A stretch of DNA of 9,440 bases, taken from assembly GCA_910584735.1 (NCBI GenBank), contig CAJUBM010000113.1, positions 1 to 9,440 of the forward strand, read 5' to 3'. The position numbers and the translations under genes are program-made. Under the pieces are notes generated by a model. It was not told the DNA's origin. It saw only the letters and a program-made list of their open reading frames with translations, and searched no databases. This document shows positions 1-5,620 of the stretch, piece by piece. Each line of letters opens with the position of its first letter. The stretch's first letter is position 1. The DNA is from an uncultured Muribaculaceae bacterium. Lineage in GTDB: Bacteria; Bacteroidota; Bacteroidia; Bacteroidales; Muribaculaceae.

Positions 1-36
1 CTGGTGGCCTGCCGTCCCGGAGGTCCGGCGCCACTA
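1..36 (+). repeat. REP-like palindromic element, copy A (cut by window start)
   Basis: The first 36 bases are identical to 9402-9437 and to the reverse complement of 9319-9354. The unit folds on itself: 2-8 pairs with 30-36 (one G-T wobble), 9-10 (ct) bulge out, and 11-14 (gccg) pairs with 26-29 (cggc), leaving an 11-nt loop. On the minus strand the stem is preceded by ATAG where the copies at the right end have GTAG. The family is not one I can name; calling it REP-like is inference from the bulged palindrome, the foot sequence and its intergenic position. It may extend left of the window. Confidence 0.75.
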
Positions 37-137
37 TAAAGTTACCATTGCCAAAGTGTTATAGAACAGAAGCGGTGTGTCAAAAAAAGAATTTTGCCCC
101 CGAACGAGAGTATATTAAGGCGTTAGCCAAATATACG

Positions 138-185
138 AAAAAAAAGAATGAGTAAGGCAATCCGAAGACTAACACTTACTCATTC
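138..185 (-). terminator. Rho-independent terminator of tRNA-Asp
   Basis: A perfect 11-bp stem, 146-156 (gaatgagtaag) with 175-185 (cttactcattc), encloses an 18-nt loop. Read on the minus strand it is followed at once by eight T residues (138-145 are all A on the plus strand). It lies 15 bases past the tRNA 3' end, so it should end the tRNA precursor. Positions 37-137, to its left, hold no gene or clear signal that I can see. Confidence 0.85.
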
Positions 186-199
186 TCCTCTCTCTCCAG

Positions 200-273
200 C
201 GGTGCGGACGAGACTCGAACTCGCGACCCCCTGCGTGACAGGCAGGTATTCTAACCAGCTGAACTACCGCACC
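200..273 (-). tRNA. tRNA-Asp (anticodon GTC)
   Basis: The minus strand folds into a complete cloverleaf. The acceptor stem is GGTGCGG with CCGCACC. The D arm carries AGCTGGTTA, the anticodon stem is CCTGC/GCAGG around the loop CTGTCAC with anticodon GTC, and the T arm contains TTCGAGT. Position 200 supplies discriminator G73, as expected for aspartate tRNAs. CCA is not encoded and must be added after transcription. The sequence is close to E. coli tRNA-Asp from memory. It stands as a single-gene unit with its own promoter (357-387) and terminator (138-185). Confidence 0.97.
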
Positions 274-356
274 AACTTTCATAAAATCGAAACGTTTCAC
301 AAGGTCTCATCGAAGCTTTCTCCGAATCAGCAACCGTTGTTTCCCGTTTGCGAGTG

Positions 357-387
357 CAAAGTTATACCCATTTTTCAAACCGTGCAA
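357..387 (-). promoter_or_regulatory. Bacteroidetes promoter for tRNA-Asp
   Basis: On the minus strand TAACTTTG (364-357) matches the Bacteroidetes -7 consensus TAnnTTTG. A TTG at 387-385 (within CTTGCACGG) lies 20 nt upstream, the expected place for the -33 element. A-rich tracts further upstream (about 390-417) could act as an UP-like element, as is common for stable-RNA genes. Transcription should start near 350, giving a leader of roughly 75 nt before the tRNA. The rest of 274-531 holds no gene I would call. Confidence 0.8.
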
Positions 388-531
388 GTTTTTCGGCAAC
401 TTTTTTTCATCTTTTTTAATCCGCACTTCCGCAAACGCATCCACCCGCGTCTCTTTCCCCCTAATATCCAGCCTGTTGTATTCCCGGGGTGATTCTTGCA
501 TTTTTTATAATCCTCCCTCAGGAAAATTGGT

Positions 532-539
532 TAACTTTG
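532..539 (+). promoter_or_regulatory. Bacteroidetes -7 promoter box just upstream of the glycosyltransferase
   Basis: TAACTTTG matches TAnnTTTG exactly and ends only four bases before the ATG at 544. If transcription starts the usual few bases downstream of this box, the mRNA would begin at or next to the start codon. No convincing -33 TTG is seen at 19-21 nt upstream. Confidence 0.55.
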
Positions 540-543
540 CGGC

Positions 544-1626
544 ATGAAACAAAACGGCAGTAAATTTTCAGACCCCACGCTCGACAAAGTGCTGTTCATC
601 GGCCCCAGCCTTAAGGCTCGGGGAGGGATGGCCTCGGTATTATCCACGTACCGCGAGAATTTCGAGCCGTTCCATTTCATAGCCACGAACTCTCCCCGAG
701 GAACAATCCCAGGCCTGGGACGGCTTGCACTGCTAATGGTACGCCTGCCGTTAGAACGCCTGCGAGGACGCAGGCTGCTGCATATCCACTACGCCGGGGG
801 GAAATCCTTCCGCCGTAAACGGATGATAGCGCGATGGGGACGGCTGCTGGGTTTCCGCACGATTATGCACTGCCACTGCAACCTAATAGCAGCTTCGGAA
901 AAAGCCGGCATAGCGGCCACAGCCTCGGCATTATCACATGCTGACTACAATATAGTACTCGCCTCTCCCTACCTGGAGTTCGCCCTGCGCACACTGCATC
1001 TCCCGCAAGCCCATACATCTATATTAAATAACATCGCACCCTCGGCGGAGACACCCCCGGCGACAGAATCAAAGCCCGGCACATGCCCCCATCCCGTCAC
1101 ATTCCTTTTCCTGGGCCTCATAAACCAACCCAAAGGGATTTATGACCTACTTAAAGCCGCATCGCTTTTGAAAGAGCGCGGTCGCCATTTCCGCCTTATA
1201 GTAGGAGGCGCGGGGGAACGCCAACAGTTCGACTCAGAGGTGGAGAAGCTACAATTGGAAGATACGGTGGAATGTCGCGGCTGGGTAGAAGGCAAAGCCA
1301 AAGACAGAGCCATGGCCGAAAGCCACATACTCGTGCTCCCCTCCTACACCGAGGGGATGCCGATATCCGTGCTGGAAGCCATGGGTCTCGGCATGCCGTC
1401 AATAGCCACATCGGTAGGGGCACTCCCCGACATGGTAGCCGATGGCCTCAGCGGCGCGATAATCCCTCCGGGCGACATAGAGGCTTTAGCCCGGGCAATG
1501 CAGTCGTACATCGACAACCCGTCAATGATAAATCTCCACGGAAAGGAAGCATTGGCGCGTTCCGAGAAATATTCTGCATCCTCCGTCTTCGATGCCATTA
1601 CAAAGATATACCACGATATTCTGTAA
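544..1626 (+). CDS. Glycosyltransferase family 4-type (GT-B) protein
   Basis: This 360-residue protein is a predicted cytoplasmic sugar-nucleotide-dependent glycosyltransferase. The N-terminal Rossmann half opens with KVLFIGPS and the GGM loop (residues 27-29), typical of the acceptor-binding domain of GT4 enzymes. The C-terminal half has FLGLINQPKGI (about 188-199), a glycine-rich GGAG turn (221-224) and the E-x7-E retaining-enzyme motif at E270 and E278 within EGMPISVLEAM. Length is normal for the family. There are no membrane segments. Sugar donor and acceptor cannot be read from the sequence; a role in polysaccharide, O-antigen or glycolipid assembly is inference. The start at 544 keeps the whole first strand; the next ATG (codon 29) would remove it. 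The gene stands alone, not in a visible polysaccharide cluster, and the sigma gene 97 bp downstream has its own promoter. Confidence 0.88.
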   Translation: MKQNGSKFSDPTLDKVLFIGPSLKARGGMASVLSTYRENFEPFHFIATNSPRGTIPGLGRLALLMVRLPLERLRGRRLLHIHYAGGKSFRRKRMIARWGRLLGFRTIMHCHCNLIAASEKAGIAATASALSHADYNIVLASPYLEFALRTLHLPQAHTSILNNIAPSAETPPATESKPGTCPHPVTFLFLGLINQPKGIYDLLKAASLLKERGRHFRLIVGGAGERQQFDSEVEKLQLEDTVECRGWVEGKAKDRAMAESHILVLPSYTEGMPISVLEAMGLGMPSIATSVGALPDMVADGLSGAIIPPGDIEALARAMQSYIDNPSMINLHGKEALARSEKYSASSVFDAITKIYHDIL

Positions 1627-1664
1627 ATCTCCGCGATATTCTTCGACTTTAATTTTCACCTTCC

Positions 1665-1692
1665 GCAACTTTTGCCGTCAGACTGCGTCTAA
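1665..1692 (+). promoter_or_regulatory. Putative ECF-sigma-type promoter for the sigma/membrane-protein pair
   Basis: GCAACTT (1665-1671) and GTCTAA (1687-1692) are separated by 15 nt. This resembles promoters read by RpoE-like ECF factors (GAACTT and TCTAA/TCTGA with a 15-17 nt spacer). Transcription would start near 1698-1700, about 25 nt before the ATG at 1724. It differs from the TAnnTTTG boxes elsewhere in the window, which suggests that the sigma factor transcribes its own gene. That is inference from motif shape. Confidence 0.55.
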
Positions 1693-1723
1693 CGTTTTTG
1701 AAACAGAAACCATCACACAGAAG

Positions 1724-2215
1724 ATGCAGACACCCGATGCCAAAACGCAGACCTTCCTCAAAGCCATTGAGGACAACAGCCGGATTATAACGAAGGTCTG
1801 CTACTACTATGCCCGCGACCCGGACGAATTCAACGACCTGCGACAGGATGCCATGATATGCCTGTGGCAGGGTTGGGATAAGTTCAAGGGGGAAAGCCGG
1901 CTTTCGACATGGATCTACAGGGTGTGCCTCAACTCGTGTGTGTCGAACTTCCGCTCGAACCGGCGTCACAGCGAAAGCATACCTCTCGAGGCCATGGCCG
2001 AGATTGCCGCCGACACCTCCGACCGCACGGCGATGCTAAGCCACATGCACAGCCTCATAAGCCGTCTCAATCCCCGCGAGAAAGCCGTAATCCTACTGTG
2101 GCTCGACAACTATCCCTACGACACAATATCTGAAATAATGGGCGTACCGCGCAATACCATAGCCTCATGGATAAAGCGGATCAAAGAAAAACTCGTGCGC
2201 CTTTCCGACCAATAA
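1724..2215 (+). CDS. ECF-family RNA polymerase sigma factor
   Basis: A 163-residue protein with the two domains of an extracytoplasmic-function sigma factor. Sigma region 2 spans about residues 20-85 and includes the core-binding stretch FNDLRQDAMICLWQGWDKF and the -10-reading segment STWIYRVCLNSCVSNFRS. Region 4 spans about 107-160, with LNPREKAVILLWLDNYPYDT and a helix-turn-helix in SEIMGVPRNTIASWIKRI. Domain 3 is absent, as in all ECF factors. The frame is open back to an ATG at 1592, but that start would overlap the glycosyltransferase and add 44 non-homologous-looking residues. The ATG at 1724 sits about 25 nt below the ECF-type promoter and is preferred. A membrane protein gene starts 12 nt after the stop codon, the usual arrangement of an ECF factor and its anti-sigma partner. 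The stimulus and regulon are unknown. Confidence 0.92.
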   Translation: MQTPDAKTQTFLKAIEDNSRIITKVCYYYARDPDEFNDLRQDAMICLWQGWDKFKGESRLSTWIYRVCLNSCVSNFRSNRRHSESIPLEAMAEIAADTSDRTAMLSHMHSLISRLNPREKAVILLWLDNYPYDTISEIMGVPRNTIASWIKRIKEKLVRLSDQ

Positions 2216-2227
2216 ATCCTACCATCT

Positions 2228-2806
2228 ATGAAACCTGACAATCTCGATAATATACGCTCGCAGTGGGACGAGGCCAACGCCTCCCTCCACACACTTGACG
2301 AAGAGAACCTGAAGCTGAGCCAGAAAGTATTGCTCGGGCGCATGATTACCGCCCGCGAACGTCTGATAGGCAAATACCGGCGCTTCTCCATTCTTTCCGC
2401 CATAATGACTCTTTTGTGGCCACTATACTGCCGTATGGATATTTTCAGCAGCACCTATCCCTGGGTGCTGGCAGTGGCCGGATGTATATTTTTCGCCATA
2501 GCCTCAGTAACGGACTTCACACTTTACCAAGGCCTCCTCGGCATAGACGTAGCCACGATGCCGGTAAATAAGGTGGCAACTATAGCGCGTAAAATGCGCC
2601 GGCGCCATCGGAGATACATGCTTTTCGGCATACCGATGGCAGCCTTGATGGTGGTGTTGATGATTATAAGCCTTAATAACGACTCCGGAATTGGCAACGG
2701 GGCCCTATACGGCATATTCGTAGGCCTCGTGTTCGGAGCAATAATTGCCATATTGCTTTACAAGAACATGATGAACCAGTATCGCCGCATGATTAACGAC
2801 GACTGA
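2228..2806 (+). CDS. Four-helix membrane protein, candidate anti-sigma factor
   Basis: I do not recognise a named family. The 192-residue protein has a polar, helical N-terminus of about 50 residues (DNIRSQWDEANASLHTLDEE, then a basic RERLIGKYRRF). Two hydrophobic segments follow (about 53-69 and 78-97), then a basic loop (RKMRRRHRRY, 121-130) and two more segments (about 131-149 and 157-177). By the positive-inside rule, both termini and the central basic loop should be cytoplasmic. It begins 12 nt after the sigma gene and shares its promoter. The acidic/helical cytoplasmic N-terminus plus membrane anchor is what an anti-sigma factor would look like. It lacks the HxxxCxxC motif of zinc-binding anti-sigma domains and does not resemble the FecR type. 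The role is therefore inference from position. Confidence 0.8.
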   Translation: MKPDNLDNIRSQWDEANASLHTLDEENLKLSQKVLLGRMITARERLIGKYRRFSILSAIMTLLWPLYCRMDIFSSTYPWVLAVAGCIFFAIASVTDFTLYQGLLGIDVATMPVNKVATIARKMRRRHRRYMLFGIPMAALMVVLMIISLNNDSGIGNGALYGIFVGLVFGAIIAILLYKNMMNQYRRMINDD

Positions 2807-2815
2807 ACGCAGCCA

Positions 2816-3598
2816 TCAATCCCCTTGCTTATGCTTGGCGTAGGCCCGCGCCATACGCGTGTGGTAGCCCCGCGCCCTTGCCCTGGGGCCGTTATACTTC
2901 AGCGCGAAGCCAAGCCAGTTCTTGCTGCGCAGGGCGTCGAGCATATTAAACTCCGTTATGAACCGGGCGAAAATCTCAAGTTGCTCGCGCTCGGACTTAG
3001 ACATAGCTTCGGCCATCTCCATCGGCGATGAGAAACCGAGCTTCTTCCAATTGAATCCCCCGATCTGGAACATCCCCCAGAACGTTCCCTCTATGGCCGA
3101 AGCATCGTCAATGGCACGGGCGGCATCAAGGCGCGCCTGCTGTCCGGCCTGCTGCGAGCCGTAACGCCTTACGTCAGGACGGCGGAATATAACCGGGCTT
3201 TTCTTCTTCGCAGCCGACAGCGACACCCCCCGTTTGGCGGCATACCGCCGATACATCGACAGGTCGAAATTTATAATCGGCTTCCCCGGGGCCCAGAACC
3301 CTCTATGCGCCGCGCCTGCCTCTATATCGACCACGGCTTTTATCGCCGCCACCTCCACACCGAGTTCCTCGGCCACCTCGCGATAATCCTGCTCGGTCAG
3401 TCGCATGAATCCGTCGGTATCTTTCTCGGGTCCCGGAATCTGCCGGTGTCCCAGCAGCGCGGTATCGACCCATTCCTCAGGATTCACCACCTGACGGTCA
3501 GGAACAAGCTCGTTAAAGTCGGGCTGGGACACAGGAGTGTCGGCGAGTGACGCCGTGACAACGGCAAGGAAAGCGATGGATGTAAGCAAGTTTTTCAT
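2816..3598 (-). CDS. Secreted N-acetylmuramidase-family protein (peptidoglycan hydrolase)
   Basis: A 260-residue protein with a Sec signal peptide: basic MK, hydrophobic LLTSIAFLAVVTA and a likely cleavage after SLA (residue 19). From about residue 68 it resembles the N-acetylmuramidase domain (formerly DUF3380). Signs are the LGVEVAAIKAVVDIEAG helix with candidate catalytic Glu93, GKPIINFD (106-112), ARLDAARAID, WGMFQIGG (174-181), and KYNGP (234-238) near the end. These enzymes cleave the glycan backbone of peptidoglycan, and the signal peptide places this one in the periplasm or outside. The start at 3598 gives the signal peptide; the frame is open to 3706, but that extension would cross the pepD terminator. 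It faces the sigma operon tail to tail, with 9 bp between stops. No clear promoter was found. Family assignment is from recalled motifs. Confidence 0.82.
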   Translation of the reverse strand: MKNLLTSIAFLAVVTASLADTPVSQPDFNELVPDRQVVNPEEWVDTALLGHRQIPGPEKDTDGFMRLTEQDYREVAEELGVEVAAIKAVVDIEAGAAHRGFWAPGKPIINFDLSMYRRYAAKRGVSLSAAKKKSPVIFRRPDVRRYGSQQAGQQARLDAARAIDDASAIEGTFWGMFQIGGFNWKKLGFSSPMEMAEAMSKSEREQLEIFARFITEFNMLDALRSKNWLGFALKYNGPRARARGYHTRMARAYAKHKQGD

Positions 3599-3657
3599 GA
3601 TGTAGGAAGAATAAAAGGCCGCAGATACCGGTGTGGCGGATAGAGCATACGGCACAT

Positions 3658-3704
3658 AAACAAAAACAAGCCGGCCATGCCCCTGGTTTACGGGCATGGC
3701 CGGC
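3658..3704 (-). terminator. Rho-independent terminator of pepD
   Basis: A perfect 13-bp GC-rich stem, 3670-3682 (gccggccatgccc) with 3692-3704, encloses a 9-nt loop. Read on the minus strand it is followed by a T-rich tail (TTGTTTTTGTTTATG). It starts 35 bases past the pepD stop and lies between pepD and the downstream muramidase, so the two minus-strand genes are probably separate transcripts, apart from readthrough. Confidence 0.88.
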
Positions 3705-3739
3705 AATCTGTCATAAGGTCAGAATCGCGGCCCGGCAGA

Positions 3740-5197
3740 TTATTTCTCCGTGGCCACCTTCTCTATAGTGCGGCGCAGCTGACCCCAGAAACGCTCTACG
3801 GCGGGGATATGCATACGCTCCGAGGGTGAGTGCACATCGCGCAGGGTCGGCCCGAACGACACCATGTCGAGTTCGGGGTAGTTCTGTTTGAACAGCGCAC
3901 ACTCCAGACCTGCATGGATGGCCTTTATGGCGGGTTTTACGCCGTAAAGTTCCTCGTAAGCCTCCGAAGCGAGCTTCATGATTCTGGAATCAAGGTTGGG
4001 AGACCATGCCGGGTAGCCGTCGCCATGTACAACCTCGGCACCAGCAAGAAGGAATACACATTCCACCATTCGGGCAACATCGTATTTGCGCGAGTCAACG
4101 CATGAACGCTGCGATGTGGTAACCACGATCTTACCCTCCGACGGCATCTTTACAGAGGCCAGGTTCGTTGACGACTCCACCAAACCTTCCATATCGCGGC
4201 TCATCGACATAACGCCGTGAGGACAGGCATACAGGGCCAGGACAAGATTGCGCGAAGTGCGGGCATCAATCGTATATTCAGGTTTGTCAACGGAGTCAAG
4301 CGAAAGTTTCAACTCCGTCTCCAGCCCCTTGAACTCATTTTCCACATCCGCAACCAGACGGTTGAACGCTATGCGTACATCCTCCTTGTGGCGGGTGTCA
4401 ACACCGAACACCACATGTGCGGCACGAGGGATGGCATTGCGAAGATTACCGCCGTCCATCTCGCTTACAGCCACCTCGTGGCGCTGCATGAGGTCGAACA
4501 GGAAGCGGGCCACCAGCTTGTTGGCATTGGCACGGCCCTGATGGATATCGCCGCCGGAATGGCCGCCGAGACCGTTGCGCACATCGAATTTGAAATAATG
4601 GAAGTCGCCGGGAGCCAGCGAGCGGTCATAGGAGAAAGTTGCCACCGTGTCGATACCGCCGGCGCAGCCCACGAAAATCTCGGCATCGTCCTCAGAGTCG
4701 AGATTGATGAGGATGGAGCCTTTGAGTTCACCTTTCTGCAGGCCGTTGGCACCGGTCATGCCTGTTTCCTCGTCAACCGTGATAAGAGCCTCGAGCGGGC
4801 CATGAACCAGCGTGGCATCGTTCATCACTGCTAACGCTGCAGCCACGCCGATACCGTTGTCGGCTCCCAGGGTAGTTCCGTTGGCGCGCACCCATTCACC
4901 GTCCACGATAGTCTCGATGGGGTTGTTCTCGAAATCGAAACCCTTATGGTCGCTCTCGCACACCATATCCATGTGTCCCTGAAGAATCACCGTAGGAGCA
5001 TCCTCGTGGCCCGGGGTAGCGGGCTTACGCATTATAACGTTGCCTGTCTGGTCAGCTACAGCTTCGATACCGTGCTTGCGGGCAAATTCCAACAGATATT
5101 CGCGGATTTTCTCCTCCTTCTTCGAAGGACGGGGAATCTTTGTAATCTCATCGAAAATCTCGAACACCTCTTTGGGCTGAAGGTCTTTTACTTCCAT
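3740..5197 (-). CDS. pepD: Aminoacyl-histidine dipeptidase (M20 family metallopeptidase, PepD)
   Basis: This 485-residue cytosolic dizinc peptidase hydrolyses Xaa-His and a broad range of other dipeptides, feeding amino-acid recycling. The M20C metal site is intact. His75 and Asp77 lie in GHMDMV (His75 ligand, Asp77 catalytic). The bridging Asp113 is in GADNG, Glu143 (general base) and Glu144 (ligand) are in DEETG, Asp167 is in NLDSED, and the last ligand is His456 in DVHSPSERMHIP. Order and spacing match those known for Vibrio PepD (His80, Asp119, Glu149/150, Asp173, His461). The lid/dimerisation domain lies between about residues 190 and 400, with GGHSGGDIH near its start. Length is normal for the family (about 485) and there is no signal peptide. 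The gene is monocistronic, ending in the terminator at 3658-3704. Its promoter must lie in 5198-5400 but no good TAnnTTTG box was found on that strand. Confidence 0.96.
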   Translation of the reverse strand: MEVKDLQPKEVFEIFDEITKIPRPSKKEEKIREYLLEFARKHGIEAVADQTGNVIMRKPATPGHEDAPTVILQGHMDMVCESDHKGFDFENNPIETIVDGEWVRANGTTLGADNGIGVAAALAVMNDATLVHGPLEALITVDEETGMTGANGLQKGELKGSILINLDSEDDAEIFVGCAGGIDTVATFSYDRSLAPGDFHYFKFDVRNGLGGHSGGDIHQGRANANKLVARFLFDLMQRHEVAVSEMDGGNLRNAIPRAAHVVFGVDTRHKEDVRIAFNRLVADVENEFKGLETELKLSLDSVDKPEYTIDARTSRNLVLALYACPHGVMSMSRDMEGLVESSTNLASVKMPSEGKIVVTTSQRSCVDSRKYDVARMVECVFLLAGAEVVHGDGYPAWSPNLDSRIMKLASEAYEELYGVKPAIKAIHAGLECALFKQNYPELDMVSFGPTLRDVHSPSERMHIPAVERFWGQLRRTIEKVATEK

Positions 5198-5238
5198 ATA
5201 AATTAATGTATAAAAAAAGATTCGTGATTATGTTCATC

Positions 5239-5265
5239 TGGCGCCGTAACGCCTACGGCCTGCCA
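5239..5265 (-). repeat. Diverged REP-like bulged palindrome (copy D)
   Basis: On the minus strand the order is TGGC, a two-base bulge (AG), GCCGTA, a 5-nt loop, TACGGC, GCCA. This gives a 10-bp stem with a two-base bulge on the 5' arm. The repeats at the window ends have TGGC, bulge CT, GCCG, an 11-nt loop, CGGC, GCCA in the same order and with the bulge on the same arm. The loops are unrelated. It lies in the divergent pepD/5408 intergenic region. Shared descent is inference; a chance GC-rich hairpin is possible. Confidence 0.45.
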
Positions 5266-5306
5266 TAGGTCTGCAAAAACTCGTTTGTGAAACTAAAATT
5301 CTGTTA

Positions 5307-5319
5307 AAAACGACGTTTT
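5307..5319. promoter_or_regulatory. Perfect 13-bp inverted repeat in the divergent intergenic region
   Basis: AAAACG-A-CGTTTT is perfectly self-complementary around one central base. It lies between the divergently read pepD and 5408 genes and could be a binding site for a dimeric regulator. It is short and AT-rich, so chance is a real alternative. The remainder of 5198-5377 holds no gene. Confidence 0.25.
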
Positions 5320-5377
5320 AACGAGCCTAAGTTACAAAATAAAATTGAAAGAGGGCAAAAAATCGGGTCAACTTTCT

Positions 5378-5385
5378 TAAATTTG
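5378..5385 (+). promoter_or_regulatory. Bacteroidetes -7 promoter box for the 5408-6286 operon
   Basis: TAAATTTG matches TAnnTTTG. It is 22 nt from the ATG at 5408 and 8 nt from an earlier ATG at 5394. No clear -33 TTG is found at the expected spacing. It would drive the small membrane protein and the OmpH-like lipoprotein together. Confidence 0.55.
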
Positions 5386-5407
5386 CGCTCAAAATGACCC
5401 GAAACCG

Positions 5408-5584
5408 ATGAAAACGTTGCTGCTTTCACTGGCATTGCTGGCCGTGGCGATAGTAATAATGGGTGTAAACGCCCTATTCCGCCGAGGCAGAAACTTCCCT
5501 TCGGGACACTCCCACGACCTGGCCCGGATTCCCGAGCGCCAGCGCCTTCTCCGAAAGGAGATAGCCGACAAAAAGAACAAATAA
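5408..5584 (+). CDS. Small single-pass membrane protein (58 residues)
   Basis: The ORF codes for 58 residues, ATG at 5408 to TAA at 5584. Residues 3-20 (TLLLSLALLAVAIVIMGV) form one hydrophobic helix. A basic patch FRRGR follows, then FPSGHSHD and a charged, probably helical tail ending in KKNK. The helix could be an uncleaved signal anchor, with the tail in the cytoplasm because of the flanking arginines. Small proteins with a TM helix followed by FPxxH occur in Bacteroidales, as far as I recall, but without a known function. It follows a good promoter box at 5378-5385 and precedes the lipoprotein gene by 36 bp, so the two are probably co-transcribed. Reality is supported by this context; function is unknown. 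Confidence 0.75.
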   Translation: MKTLLLSLALLAVAIVIMGVNALFRRGRNFPSGHSHDLARIPERQRLLRKEIADKKNK

Positions 5585-5620
5585 AAACTTCATAACATAC
5601 CTGTACAGATTAGCCTGAAC

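Noticed and set aside
148..492. Plus-strand ORF of 114 codons
   Set aside because: It reads through the complement of the tRNA-Asp gene and its promoter; the protein has no recognisable features.
307..501. Minus-strand ORF of 64 codons upstream of the tRNA
   Set aside because: It spans the tRNA promoter (357-387); its lysine-rich part comes from A-rich upstream DNA. No recognised domain and no downstream partner. A short real gene cannot be excluded but nothing supports it.
707..720. 14-bp perfect palindrome TCCCAGGCCTGGGA
   Set aside because: It lies inside the glycosyltransferase coding frame (SPRGTIPGLGR region) and has no related copy in the window; chance is the simplest reading.
1592..1723. 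Upstream start for the ECF sigma factor
   Set aside because: It would overlap the glycosyltransferase and cross the putative ECF promoter; the 44 extra residues do not resemble sigma region 2.
3599..3706. N-terminal extension of the muramidase to an ATG at 3706
   Set aside because: It runs through the pepD terminator hairpin and would bury the clear signal peptide that starts at 3598.
5198..5400. Minus-strand promoter for pepD (for example TATTTTG near 5334-5340)
   Set aside because: The box lacks one base of the TAnnTTTG spacing and no -33 TTG lies at 19-21 nt; it could not be separated from AT-rich background.
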